DNA of 64,000 bases from assembly GCA_015068975.1 (NCBI GenBank), contig SVJM01000006.1:1-64000 (forward strand). The letters run 5' to 3'. The position numbers were made by a program, and so were the translations under genes. Origin of the DNA: Oscillospiraceae bacterium. GTDB lineage: Bacteria; Bacillota; Clostridia; UMGS1810. A model generated the notes under the pieces. The model was not told where the DNA came from, made no database searches, and saw only the letters and a program-made list of their open reading frames with translations. Shown piece by piece: positions 35,923-45,118 of the stretch. The stretch's first letter is position 1. Each line of letters begins with the position of its first letter.

Positions 35923-37389
35923 ATGAAAAAAATATTTTCTCTTTTACTGGTAATATCAGTTATAATTTCTTCTGTTCTCTCATTTGCAGTGTTTGCCGAT
36001 GATGGTATTAAGATTATAATTGACGGGCAAACTCAAGTCTATGACCAGATGCCTGTAATCGTAAACGACAGAACAATGGTCCCTTTAAGAGGCATTTTTG
36101 AATCCCTCGGTGCAAGAGTAAACTGGATTGATGCCACAAAGACCATCATTGGTACAAAAGGTGATAAAACAATTACTCTCCAGATAGATAACACTTTTGC
36201 CAATGTTGCAGGAAATGATGTGACATTAGATGTTGCTCCCCAGATTATATCTTCGAGAACTATGGTCCCCGTAAGATTTATTTCTGAGTCCCTGGGTGCA
36301 GAAGTTGGCTGGGACGGAGATACAAGAACAGTTACAATCACAAGCCCTGTTGAAGAGATCGCAACTCCTTCATCATACACAGTTCTTGACTGGGAAATAT
36401 TCAAAAGCGATTCAAAGCCCTATCAGAATGGATTTGGTACAATCAAGTTTGAAGATGATGTATTAAATGTTGTGTGTGAAACTCTTCCTGACAAGGATTC
36501 AAGATTCAATCTTACAATCACATATCCATTATCAGGAGTTATAAGTGCAGGAGATACCTGTCTTATGAGCTTTAAGGTGAAGGTAAATTCAGGAGAAGGC
36601 TATGTTAAGCCTTGGGTTCAGGACAACTCCAGCAAAAAAGCTCTCTTTGCAGAAACAAAGGTAGGCTCCGACTGGACAGAGTGTTATCTTCCATTCACAG
36701 GAATTGCAGACATCAGAGATGCGGGTATCAGATTTGGCGGCAAGGTGCAGAACATTTCCATCAAAGATTTTATGATAGAAAATTTCAAATCTGACAAAAA
36801 AATCCAAGACCTTCCTTCCACAATTATTGGCGAAAATGGTGTAACAGCAACTCCCGATACAAAGAAGGAAGAAACAAAAGAGCAAGTGAAAGAACCTGTT
36901 GCAACCACCCCATCAACAACACCTGACGGCGGAGTAATAATCATTGATATGGCATCACTTCCGAAAAGCTCAAAGGCTTATCAGAATGGCTTTGGCACAA
37001 TCAAGTTTGAAGATGGTATGCTGAATGTAATCTGCGAAACATTACCTGAAAAGGATTCAAGATTCTACCTTCAGATAACAGGACCTGTCACTACAGAAAT
37101 CAAAGAAGGCGATGTTTGTCTTATGAGCTTTAAGGTAAAGGTAAATTCAGGAGAAGGCTATGTTAAGCCTTGGGTTCAGGATAACACCAATAAAAAAGCA
37201 CTTTTTGCAGAAACAAAGGTAGGCTCCGACTGGACAGAATGTTATCTTCCATTCACAGGAATTGCAGACATCAGAGATGCGGGTATCAGATTTGGCGGAA
37301 AAATACAGAATATATCGATTAAAGATTTTAAGATTGTAAACTACAAAAGCTCAACAACAATAGATAAGTTGCCATCAACAATTAAATAA
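35923..37389 (+). CDS. Secreted stalk-domain protein with two CBM-like domains
   Basis: 488 residues. A signal peptide (MKKIFSLLLVISVIISSV) is followed by a stalk domain (RTMVPLRGIFESLGARVNW, RTMVPVRFISESLGAEVGW) and then two near-identical ~140-residue beta domains at ~150-300 and ~335-485, joined by a Thr/Pro/Lys linker. Shared runs include SGEGYVKPWVQDN, ETKVGSDWTECYLPFTG and RDAGIRFGGK. The counterpart of the single-domain protein at 30408, with an extra internal duplication. No catalytic motif is seen. The start ATG 35923 is used because AAGGAG lies 10 bases upstream. Confidence 0.78.
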   Translation: MKKIFSLLLVISVIISSVLSFAVFADDGIKIIIDGQTQVYDQMPVIVNDRTMVPLRGIFESLGARVNWIDATKTIIGTKGDKTITLQIDNTFANVAGNDVTLDVAPQIISSRTMVPVRFISESLGAEVGWDGDTRTVTITSPVEEIATPSSYTVLDWEIFKSDSKPYQNGFGTIKFEDDVLNVVCETLPDKDSRFNLTITYPLSGVISAGDTCLMSFKVKVNSGEGYVKPWVQDNSSKKALFAETKVGSDWTECYLPFTGIADIRDAGIRFGGKVQNISIKDFMIENFKSDKKIQDLPSTIIGENGVTATPDTKKEETKEQVKEPVATTPSTTPDGGVIIIDMASLPKSSKAYQNGFGTIKFEDGMLNVICETLPEKDSRFYLQITGPVTTEIKEGDVCLMSFKVKVNSGEGYVKPWVQDNTNKKALFAETKVGSDWTECYLPFTGIADIRDAGIRFGGKIQNISIKDFKIVNYKSSTTIDKLPSTIK

Positions 37390-37468
37390 AAAATAAGATT
37401 TTATATTGTTTGCTTATAACTCTTTATGTATAATAAAAACATACTCGTATCAAGAAAGGAAGAAAAAG

Positions 37469-39742
37469 ATGAAAAAAGTATTAGCTTTATTGGTAGTAAT
37501 GTGCATTATGATCACAAGCTTTTCTCTTGTTTCATATGCAGATGACTCAATCAAAATCAAAATCAACGGCTACAACCATGAATATGATGTTATGCCGGTG
37601 ATTATCAATTCCAGAACAATGGTGCCTATGAGAGGGATTTTTGAATCTCTTGGTGCAGATATCTCATGGGATGGGGATACAAAGACTGTAAGAGCATTTG
37701 GCGTTAACGGTACTGTGATTACCCATATCATCGGTGAAGCTTCTGCTATCGTTAATGGAGAATTTGTTACTCTTGATACACCTTCTCAGATAATTAACGG
37801 AAGGACTATGGTACCTGTAAGATTTGTATCAGAAGCTCTTGGCGAAAAGGTGGACTGGGACGCAGATACAAAGACAGTTATCATCGGTGATAAGCTTGTT
37901 GCCAAGGCTCCGGGTCTTGCAACACTTAAAAGCACAATCCACAGACCTGTACCAACAGAGTTTACAAGATCAAAGGATTTAAACGACCTTGAATATTATT
38001 CAGACTTTGATGCAGTATTAGGAAAAAAAGAAGTTAACTACGACAATGCAAAGCTTATCCTTTCTCCTGAAGAATTTATAAGAGAAATCGACTTTGATTC
38101 AAAAATTGAAGGGGCAAAGTGTGAAAAGATTGCCATTGACGGAGAAGGCTTCATAGAAGCACTTAAGGTAGAAGTGCCAACAGTTCCCAATAAGGATACA
38201 GACATCATAGGCAGATTTGAAGGCAAACTTGATGGTAAGGCAAAAGCAGGAGATTCACTCCTTGTGAAGTTTACTGTAAGATGTGTATCTACAAATGCGG
38301 ATGATGGTCTTGGTAAAGTAAAGATTCAGATAGAAGCACCTGAAACATTCAAGAAGGCTCTTTTCGAGGTGTTTGAATTTGACAATACATACCGCACATT
38401 CTATGTACCTTGCACAATGGTAGAAAATTCTATCAATGTTGGTGTAAGATTTGCATACAATGCACAGACCATAGAGATTGCCGATTTCCATATTTACAAT
38501 TTTGGAGATTTTCCATTGTCCGATCTTCCGAGTGATGCTACATTTATGAAGACAATTGCTCCTGGTGCAGAGTGGAGAAAAGAAGCAAATGAAAGAATTG
38601 AAAAGATCAGAAAAGGCGATTTCAAAGTAGTAGTAAAAGACAAAGACGGAAACATCATCCCTGATGCGAAGGTAAAAGCTGATATGTTTGAGCACGAATT
38701 TCAGTTTGGTTCTGTTATCGGAACACCAGATACAGTTGACCTTGAAAAAACAAGAGGAAAGACCTTTGTAGAAAATTATAACTCTGCAGTTTTTGAATCT
38801 TATACAAAAATGGGACTTCACAAGCCCGAAACTGTAAGAGAAACAATGAATCTTGCTAAGGTGAATGGTATCAAATACTTCAGAGGTCATTCTATCGTAT
38901 GGGAAAAGTTTGTTTCAAGTCTTGGCAATTACCTTATGCCGAAGGAACTTGAAGAAGCCTTCAATGAAAACGATAAAGAAAAATTTGATCAGATTATCAA
39001 GGATTATATGAAATATGTTATAGAATACTATCCTGAAATGAAAGAATGGGATGTTGCTAACGAAATTGTAGCGAACAAAATGTTCAGAGAAAAATTCGGC
39101 GAAGAATACATAGCTGAATACATGAGATGGATGCACGACATAAACCCTGATATTGATGTATTATACAACGAAGCATCTCACTGGAACGTTGACTTCTTTG
39201 ATCGTCTTGATATGCTCAAAAGAGTAGGTGCGTGGGATGATATGGATAAACTTGGTCTTCAGTTGCACTTTAATGGAAGTATAGTGACTCCTGTAGAAAT
39301 GATTAATCTTTATGATAAGCTTGTAAATGAATATGGTGTAAATAAGCTTATTGCAACAGAGTATTCCACAGGTGCATTATCTGATGAAAAACAGCACGCA
39401 GACTTCAACAGAGACTTTATGATAGCTACCTTCTCACATCCTAATATGACAGGTATCTATATGTGGGGACACTGGTCAAGTGCTAATTCAAAGTACCACA
39501 TGAATGCACCATTGTATGATACAGAATGGAATCTTAAAAAAGGCGGACAGGCTTATCAGGACCTTGTGTACAACAAATGGTGGACAAATGAAGAGGGTGC
39601 AACCAATGCTGCCGGTGAATTTGGCTTAAGAGGTTTCTACGGTGACTATGATGTAACAGTAGAGGCAAATGGTCAGACAAAGACTGTAATGGTAGCATTC
39701 CACAAGGGATATGACAACATTCTCGAAATAACAATGGACTAG
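37469..39742 (+). CDS. Secreted stalk-domain GH10 enzyme (paralogue 3)
   Basis: 757 residues. A signal peptide is followed by a stalk domain (RTMVPMRGIFESLGADISW, RTMVPVRFVSEALGEKVDW), a CBM-like region and a GH10 barrel with Glu532 (WDVANE) and Glu631 (ATEYS) as acid/base and nucleophile. It is in effect a fusion of the stalk protein and the xylanase seen as separate genes upstream, and its barrel is more diverged (YFRGHSIVWEKF, QLHFNG). Last gene of the operon; it lies 79 bp after the previous stop and ends 1 base before element A copy 5. Confidence 0.9.
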   Translation: MKKVLALLVVMCIMITSFSLVSYADDSIKIKINGYNHEYDVMPVIINSRTMVPMRGIFESLGADISWDGDTKTVRAFGVNGTVITHIIGEASAIVNGEFVTLDTPSQIINGRTMVPVRFVSEALGEKVDWDADTKTVIIGDKLVAKAPGLATLKSTIHRPVPTEFTRSKDLNDLEYYSDFDAVLGKKEVNYDNAKLILSPEEFIREIDFDSKIEGAKCEKIAIDGEGFIEALKVEVPTVPNKDTDIIGRFEGKLDGKAKAGDSLLVKFTVRCVSTNADDGLGKVKIQIEAPETFKKALFEVFEFDNTYRTFYVPCTMVENSINVGVRFAYNAQTIEIADFHIYNFGDFPLSDLPSDATFMKTIAPGAEWRKEANERIEKIRKGDFKVVVKDKDGNIIPDAKVKADMFEHEFQFGSVIGTPDTVDLEKTRGKTFVENYNSAVFESYTKMGLHKPETVRETMNLAKVNGIKYFRGHSIVWEKFVSSLGNYLMPKELEEAFNENDKEKFDQIIKDYMKYVIEYYPEMKEWDVANEIVANKMFREKFGEEYIAEYMRWMHDINPDIDVLYNEASHWNVDFFDRLDMLKRVGAWDDMDKLGLQLHFNGSIVTPVEMINLYDKLVNEYGVNKLIATEYSTGALSDEKQHADFNRDFMIATFSHPNMTGIYMWGHWSSANSKYHMNAPLYDTEWNLKKGGQAYQDLVYNKWWTNEEGATNAAGEFGLRGFYGDYDVTVEANGQTKTVMVAFHKGYDNILEITMD

Positions 39743-39865
39743 CGGAAATGTAAAAATACCCCACATCGCAAAACGGTAAGGGTAATAATAGAAAAATCTT
39801 CTAATGTAGGAAACCGAATTATCATTAAATTCGGTTTCCTCTTATTATACACCGTTTTGCTATTG
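39743..39865 (+). repeat. Element A copy 5
   Basis: It begins immediately after the GH10-3 stop. The head GGAAATGTAAAAATACC is followed by GCAAAACGGT, which pairs perfectly with ACCGTTTTGC. GTAG stands before the hairpin GGAAACCGAATT/AATTCGGTTTCC. The outer stem bases (CGG/CCG) differ from other copies and still pair. Confidence 0.78.
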
Positions 39866-39913
39866 ACAAACAGAACCTCTCGGAGTATCGCATACACCTT
39901 CGGATTCTGTTTG
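39866..39913 (+). repeat. Element B palindrome, identical to 5803-5850
   Basis: A 48-bp exact copy of the palindrome that follows element A copy 4, in the same relative position. Confidence 0.82.
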
Positions 39914-39940
39914 ACAATTGTGAAGCATTTTTCCTATTTC

Positions 39941-40118
39941 CGCGAAAATGTAAAAATGACCGAATTCCATTTCGGTCATCCTGAGCGTAGTCGAAGGATC
40001 TTCGCAAAGCGACAAGGGATAATATATATCAGAAGTCCTAAACCGGAAGTATAATTATTTTATGGTAGAAAAGCATCTTTTCAAGGTGCTTTTCTTTTTT
40101 TGTGTGTCGCTTTGCTTT
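39941..40118 (+). repeat. Element A copy 6, interrupted by another repeat
   Basis: The head AATGTAAAAATGACC and the pairing strand CGCAAAGCGACA are split by ~40 bp reading TTTCGGTCATCCTGAGCG, a widespread bacterial intergenic repeat. The rest (GTAGAAAAGCATC hairpin, T-run, TGTCGCTTTGC) is intact and the outer stem pairs over 11 bases. Confidence 0.72.
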
Positions 40119-40171
40119 GGACAAACTATCACTCTCGCGGTGCAAATGCACAGCTTCGGTTCAGTTTGTCC
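40119..40171 (+). repeat. Element B palindrome (variant)
   Basis: GGACAAAC and GTTTGTCC bound a palindrome with GTGCAAATGCAC at its centre. It follows element A copy 6 at the same spacing as in the other composites. Confidence 0.7.
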
Positions 40172-40320
40172 AATCTGAGGAATTTTTCCTATTTCTTATT
40201 ATAAAAAAGTGCTTTAGCACATCAACCCCCTTGCCCCCAATCTTGGGGGTAGGGCGGTACACTTTTTTGCGTGATGCAAATTTTCGCCGTGGACCGCGAA
40301 AATTCCTATCACATAAAATA

Positions 40321-40358
40321 AAAAACGAGGATGCGAAAAATTATTTTTCTGCATCCTC
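40321..40358 (-). terminator. Terminator overlapping the 3' end of the 40341 gene
   Basis: On the minus strand GAGGATGC pairs with GCATCCTC around an AT-rich loop and is followed by GTTTTTTATTTT. The stem overlaps the last codons of the gene. Confidence 0.8.
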
Positions 40359-40865
40359 ATTTTTTAAGAGTTCACTTATTTTATCTGCACTTTTAAGCTT
40401 TTCCAGAGTTGTATATTCACAGATCACACCTGAACCGTCAGGGACAATTCTTTTCTCAAGCTTCTCCCACTTTTCCACAGCAAATCTGAAATACATATCA
40501 TTGGAATATTTGGGAATTTCCTTTATCTTATATCTTGGTACAACACTTTTATTCTTTATCTTCCCGTAAAATTCTATTCCTGACATTCTTCCAAAAAGAT
40601 TTCTGGACTGATATATGGCAACATACTCTGCCTTATATCCATCATCCCCTGCAACACTTACCGGTATATGATAAAAATTGTTTTTTATACACACAGACAG
40701 CTGACGGGGATTCTTAAGTGCACCGATTATCACACATCCGGTATCGGTGTTTTTTGTTTCGGTTGTATCTTTTAAAAAGTCCCCCGACAGCACATATGAA
40801 GTTTTTTCTTTGGGGATAATTACTATCCTTAAGAATCTTTCTATTATACTTTTAAATAAATTCAT
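40341..40865 (-). CDS. Hypothetical protein with a YxxFxVxxWxxL-type C-terminal motif
   Basis: 174 residues, no signal peptide. Middle and C-terminal parts read GIEFYGKIKNKSV, YFRFAVEKWEKLEKRI and CEYTTLEKLKSADKI, a mixed alpha/beta pattern I have seen in unclassified nuclease-associated domains but cannot assign. The start could be ATG 40889 or 40865; 40865 is used because a weak purine-rich site precedes it. It is divergent from the metallophosphoesterase gene and shows no operon. Confidence 0.6.
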   Translation of the reverse strand: MNLFKSIIERFLRIVIIPKEKTSYVLSGDFLKDTTETKNTDTGCVIIGALKNPRQLSVCIKNNFYHIPVSVAGDDGYKAEYVAIYQSRNLFGRMSGIEFYGKIKNKSVVPRYKIKEIPKYSNDMYFRFAVEKWEKLEKRIVPDGSGVICEYTTLEKLKSADKISELLKNEDAEK

Positions 40866-40938
40866 AAAACCGCTCTTTCCGATTGACATAAGATCAATTA
40901 CGTGTTATCATATCCGCATCAAAAAGGAGAAATGAACT

Positions 40939-42084
40939 ATGCCATATTTAATTATATTTATTATATTTTTTATTATCGCTTTGTCATTTTATATGTATTT
41001 CCTTGCAAAAAGGTTTTTGAAAATACTCAAGGTGAACACAGAGAACACCTTAACAAAAATCATCATTACCATTTTTTCGATTATTACTGGAATTATGAGT
41101 GCAAATATGTTTTCTTTTTTTGCAGTGATTATTCTTCACTTTGTAGTCATATGCCTTGTAGCTGATCTGATTAATCTCATCATATCATATATTTCAAAAT
41201 TTCTTGACAAAAAAGACTATAGCAAATGGAAAGCTGTTCATTCATTGTGCATAGTCCCATTCGTTCTCACTACTATAATTATTATATTTGGTCATATAAA
41301 TCTCAACTCTGTCCAAAAAACCTCATACACTGTCCTGACTGACAAAGCAATATCCGATTCAGGATATAGAGTAGCGCTTCTTGCAGACATACACTATGGC
41401 GTGTCGCTGGATAAGGAAGGGCTTATGAAGATATGCGAAAGAATCAATGATGAAAATGCTGACATTGTAGTTTTGTGCGGCGACATAACCGATGATGACA
41501 CCTCAAAGAAGCAGATGGAGGAAGTTTATTCCGTACTCGGAAACTTAAAAAGCAAATACGGAACATATTATGTGTATGGAAATCACGACAGACAGCAATA
41601 CAAAAACTCCCCCTACTACACCGCCGAGCATCTTAAGGATACTATAGAAAAGAATAATATAAGCATCCTTTGTGATGAAAAAATCGAAATCGGGGATGAT
41701 TTTGTTATCATAGGAAGAGAAGATGCATCCTATGGCTCATTTTCAAAAAATCAAAAGCCAAGAAAGTCCATAAAGGATTTTTATTCCATTGGCGATGATT
41801 ACAGAAGTTCATTTATAATGGTACTTGATCATCAACCGAAAAATCTAAAAGAAAATGCATCCTTCGGTGTAAATCTGACCCTTTCGGGACACACTCACGG
41901 AGGGCAGATATGGCCGGTGAATATTATCGACAAAATAGTTAAACTAAACGAGCTCAACTATGGCAAGCTTCATCTGGATAATGATTCAGATGCAATTGTA
42001 ACAAGCGGCGTTGCCGGATGGAAATATCCTATCAAAACTGCATCACCATCCGAATATGTGATAATAGATATAAAGAAGAAATAG
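40939..42084 (+). CDS. Membrane metallophosphoesterase, YkuE-like
   Basis: 381 residues. Three or four membrane helices occupy residues ~1-120. The C-terminal calcineurin-like domain has LLADIHYG, LCGDITDD, YGNHDRQ and GHTHGGQIW, the metal-binding motifs of this superfamily. It should face the outside of the membrane and hydrolyse phosphoester substrates such as phospholipid- or wall-linked phosphates. AAGGAG lies 9 bases before the ATG. Confidence 0.85.
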   Translation: MPYLIIFIIFFIIALSFYMYFLAKRFLKILKVNTENTLTKIIITIFSIITGIMSANMFSFFAVIILHFVVICLVADLINLIISYISKFLDKKDYSKWKAVHSLCIVPFVLTTIIIIFGHINLNSVQKTSYTVLTDKAISDSGYRVALLADIHYGVSLDKEGLMKICERINDENADIVVLCGDITDDDTSKKQMEEVYSVLGNLKSKYGTYYVYGNHDRQQYKNSPYYTAEHLKDTIEKNNISILCDEKIEIGDDFVIIGREDASYGSFSKNQKPRKSIKDFYSIGDDYRSSFIMVLDHQPKNLKENASFGVNLTLSGHTHGGQIWPVNIIDKIVKLNELNYGKLHLDNDSDAIVTSGVAGWKYPIKTASPSEYVIIDIKKK

Positions 42085-42085
42085 T

Positions 42086-42541
42086 CTATAGTATATTTCC
42101 GTCTTTTGTTTCAAGAATAATGGTAACGGGTCCGTCATTTAACAGCTCTACCTTCATATCAGCACCGAATATACCCTTCTGAATTTTTGTAAATTTACCA
42201 TCAAGTAAAGATACAAAATACTCATAAAGCCTCTCCGCTTCTTTTGGTTCCATAGCATTCATAAAATTTGGTCGATTCCCCTTACGTGAATCTGCATAAA
42301 GGGTAAACTGTGATATAACAAGAACCTCACCATCTATATCCCCTGCTCCAAGATTCATCTTGCCATCACCATCTTCGAAAAGGCGGATTTTTGAAATCTT
42401 GTCAGCAAGCTTTTCGCAATCCTTTTCTGTATCGCCATATCCTGCACCCAAAAGCACAAGAAAGCCCTTGCCTATTTCTCCCACAATCTTCCCGTCTACT
42501 TTTACCGATGCATTTGTCACTCTCTGTAATACTGCTTTCAT
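42086..42541 (-). CDS. dtd: D-aminoacyl-tRNA deacylase
   Basis: 151 residues, full length. The motifs SQFTLYADSRKGNRP and NDGPVTI (cross-subunit Gly-cis-Pro region) identify DTD, which hydrolyses D-amino acids from misacylated tRNA. It is convergent with the metallophosphoesterase gene (1 bp apart) and 9 bp after the aldo/keto reductase gene, so the latter two may be co-transcribed. Confidence 0.96.
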   Translation of the reverse strand: MKAVLQRVTNASVKVDGKIVGEIGKGFLVLLGAGYGDTEKDCEKLADKISKIRLFEDGDGKMNLGAGDIDGEVLVISQFTLYADSRKGNRPNFMNAMEPKEAERLYEYFVSLLDGKFTKIQKGIFGADMKVELLNDGPVTIILETKDGNIL

Positions 42542-42550
42542 TTGTATCTC

Positions 42551-43663
42551 CTATTCAAACACTTTGCTTATTTTTTCCATAATTAACGATGACTCAATAT
42601 GCTGTGGGCATACTGCTTCGCACTTTTTGCATTTGATACATTTATCCGCTTTTGTATCAAGAAGGTCGTATTCCTTTTCTTTGATATTCTTTACCCTTCC
42701 AAGAGCGGTTTTGTTGTATATATCATAGATTTTAGGTATATCAAGTCCCATAGGGCAAGGCATACAGTATCCGCAGGCGGTACAGGAAACAAAGGCACTT
42801 TTTCTGTATACTTCCTTTGCATATTCAAGGATATTTTTTGTATTATGGCACATCATACCCACTGTAGCACGGTTGGCATAGGTTATATTGTCCTTCACCT
42901 GATCGAATGTGCTCATACCGCTAAGTATCACAGACACTTCCTTTCTGTCCCAGAGAAAGTCAAGTGCAGTTTCTACATTAGATATATCTTTTGGAAGTAT
43001 TTCTTTGATTCTCTCTGGTACGTTTGCCAGTTTTCCACCTCTCAGTGGCTCCATTATTACCACACCAAGCCCCTTTGAATGAGCATATTCAAGCCCCTTT
43101 ATACCTGCCTGATGGGTGGTATCCACATAGTTTAACTGTATCTGGCAAAATTCCCACTCGTCAAATGAATCCACAATCATCTTAAATGTATCATAATCAT
43201 CGTGGAATGAAAAACCTATATGCTTTATAAGACCTTTTCTTTTAAGCTCTTTCATTTTTGTAAGGAAGTGGTATTTTATCACAACATTCTCCCAGTACTC
43301 CTTATCAAGAGCATGAAGAAGATAAAAATCTATATACTCTGTATCAAGTCTTTTTAACTGTTCATTGAAGAATATATCAAAATCCTCTTCTTTTTTTACA
43401 ATGGCAACGGGCATCTTGGTGGCGATAAATACCTTCTTTCTCAAATCCCCCTTAAGTGCTTTTCCCAGAAGAACTTCGCTTTTGCCATTATGATAAAAGT
43501 AAGCTGTATCAAAGTAATTTACACCATTATCTATAGCATAATGAATCATATCTATCGCATCTTTTTCTATTATATTCCCTTCATTGTCAGTAGGAAATCT
43601 CATACAACCAAATCCCAGAGAAGATACCTTCTCACCGGTTTTCCCAAACAATCTGTATTCCAT
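42551..43663 (-). CDS. Aldo/keto reductase with C-terminal ferredoxin domain
   Basis: 370 residues. The AKR barrel has YFDTAYFYHNGKSE (catalytic Tyr), IGFSFHD (His) and the NADP-binding region near residue 230. After residue ~275 there are two cysteine clusters, CTACGYCMPCPMG and CIKCKKCEAVCPQH, for Fe-S clusters. This combination is typical of anaerobic Clostridia and may pass electrons to or from carbonyl substrates; the true substrate is unknown. The start ATG 43663 is chosen for GGGAGG. Confidence 0.9.
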   Translation of the reverse strand: MEYRLFGKTGEKVSSLGFGCMRFPTDNEGNIIEKDAIDMIHYAIDNGVNYFDTAYFYHNGKSEVLLGKALKGDLRKKVFIATKMPVAIVKKEEDFDIFFNEQLKRLDTEYIDFYLLHALDKEYWENVVIKYHFLTKMKELKRKGLIKHIGFSFHDDYDTFKMIVDSFDEWEFCQIQLNYVDTTHQAGIKGLEYAHSKGLGVVIMEPLRGGKLANVPERIKEILPKDISNVETALDFLWDRKEVSVILSGMSTFDQVKDNITYANRATVGMMCHNTKNILEYAKEVYRKSAFVSCTACGYCMPCPMGLDIPKIYDIYNKTALGRVKNIKEKEYDLLDTKADKCIKCKKCEAVCPQHIESSLIMEKISKVFE

Positions 43664-43727
43664 ACAAAGCCCTCCCTCGGTTTCATAATAATATCTTATC
43701 ACATAATAATGAAAATGTATATAATTT

Positions 43728-43756
43728 TTGACAAATCTTAAATATGATGATAAAAT
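43728..43756 (+). promoter_or_regulatory. Promoter of alr
   Basis: TTGACA (43728-43733) and TAAAAT (43751-43756) are separated by 17 bases, 28 bases upstream of the start. Confidence 0.75.
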
Positions 43757-43784
43757 ATCCATATACTATTTAAGGGATGATACT

Positions 43785-44951
43785 ATGAACTCAACTCTCA
43801 GAAGAACCTGGGCAGAAATTAATACAGACAATCTTAAATACAATTATAACAAAATAAAGGAATACATAGGTCCTGATGTGAAGTTTCTGGCAGTAGTAAA
43901 GGCAGATGCATACGGACACGGTGCCATAGAAATATCTAAGATAATGGAAGAAGTAAAAGCTGATTATCTTGCAGTATCAAGCCTTGATGAAGCAAGGGAA
44001 TTAAGAAGTGCAGGAATCAGGCTTCCTATCCTTATATTCGGTCATACGCCCAAGGAAGAAGTGCCTTTGATTATAAAATATGACATCACTCAGGCAGTGA
44101 CCTGTGAGGCAAAGGCTATAGAGTATAACGAAGAGGCAAAGAAGCTTAACAAAAAGCTTAAGGTACACATAAAGCTTGATACAGGTATGTCAAGGCTGGG
44201 ATTTCTATGCAACGGCACACACTTCGAAGGATGTATCGAAGGTATAGAAAATTCAGTGAAGCTTCCATATCTTGAAGCAGAAGGTATATTTACTCATTTT
44301 GCAGTTTCTGATGAATATGGCGAAGAAAATGATAATTATACAAAGGCTCAGCTTGAACTATTCAACAATGTTGTTTCCTCTCTCAAAGAAAGAGGTATCA
44401 CCTTCCCCATAAGACATACTGCAAACACAGGTGCAACAGTGAGATTTAGAGAAAGTCATATGGATATGGTACGCCCGGGACTTCTCCTCTACGGATATGG
44501 AGATGAGGCGAAGAAGCTTGGCTTAAAGCCTGTAATGACTCTCAAATCTGTAGTAAATACCATCAAAGTATATGATGAAGGTACATCTGTAAGCTATGGC
44601 AGAATATATAAAACTGACTCTCAGAGAAGACTTGGAGTACTTCCTATCGGATATGCAGATGGATTTTTCAGGAGTCTTTCCAACAATTATTCTGTGAATC
44701 TGTCAGGTGCGAAGGCTCCTGTCAGAGGCAAAATATGTATGGATATGTGTATGATAGATCTGACAGATATACCTGAAGCAAAGGTGGGCGACGAAGCAGA
44801 AATATTTGGCGAAAACAACCCTATAGAAAATATGGCAGCTCTTGCCCATACAATTCCTTATGAAATCACCTGTGCACTGTCAAAAAGAGTGCCCAGAATA
44901 TTTATAAAAGATGGCGTGGAATATGCAAGAGAATTAAGGCTTATGGATTGA
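43785..44951 (+). CDS. alr: Alanine racemase
   Basis: 388 residues. The pyridoxal-phosphate Lys39 is in AVVKADAYGHG, and the second catalytic residue (Tyr) is in TSVSYGRIYKT. It makes D-alanine for peptidoglycan in the cytosol. ATG 43785 follows AAGGGATGA at a short distance; longer N-termini lack support. It lies just upstream of tRNA-Arg. Confidence 0.96.
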   Translation: MNSTLRRTWAEINTDNLKYNYNKIKEYIGPDVKFLAVVKADAYGHGAIEISKIMEEVKADYLAVSSLDEARELRSAGIRLPILIFGHTPKEEVPLIIKYDITQAVTCEAKAIEYNEEAKKLNKKLKVHIKLDTGMSRLGFLCNGTHFEGCIEGIENSVKLPYLEAEGIFTHFAVSDEYGEENDNYTKAQLELFNNVVSSLKERGITFPIRHTANTGATVRFRESHMDMVRPGLLLYGYGDEAKKLGLKPVMTLKSVVNTIKVYDEGTSVSYGRIYKTDSQRRLGVLPIGYADGFFRSLSNNYSVNLSGAKAPVRGKICMDMCMIDLTDIPEAKVGDEAEIFGENNPIENMAALAHTIPYEITCALSKRVPRIFIKDGVEYARELRLMD

Positions 44952-44983
44952 AAATCAGACCGAAAAGTTTTTTAAAAAATTGT

Positions 44984-45012
44984 TTGCATTTTCATAAACT
45001 TTGTGATATAAT
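44984..45012 (+). promoter_or_regulatory. Promoter of tRNA-Arg
   Basis: TATAAT (45007-45012) carries the extended element TGA and a weak TTGCAT −35 at 44984-44989, 17 bases away. The −10 is 30 bases before the tRNA. Confidence 0.7.
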
Positions 45013-45041
45013 ACCAATGTTCGAAAAAAATCGAATATAAT

Positions 45042-45118
45042 GCGCTTTTAGCTCAGCTGGATAGAGCGTTTGGCTACGGACCAAAAGGCCGGGGGTTCGA
45101 ATCCCTCAAAGCGCGCCA
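45042..45118 (+). tRNA. tRNA-Arg (anticodon ACG)
   Basis: 77 bases with an encoded CCA end. GCGCTTT pairs with AAAGCGC in the acceptor stem. The anticodon loop CTACGGA gives ACG, and the T-arm is GGGGG-TTCGAAT-CCCTC. Position 34 is A, so it is probably edited to inosine and reads CGU/CGC/CGA. A stem-loop terminator follows at once. Confidence 0.97.
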
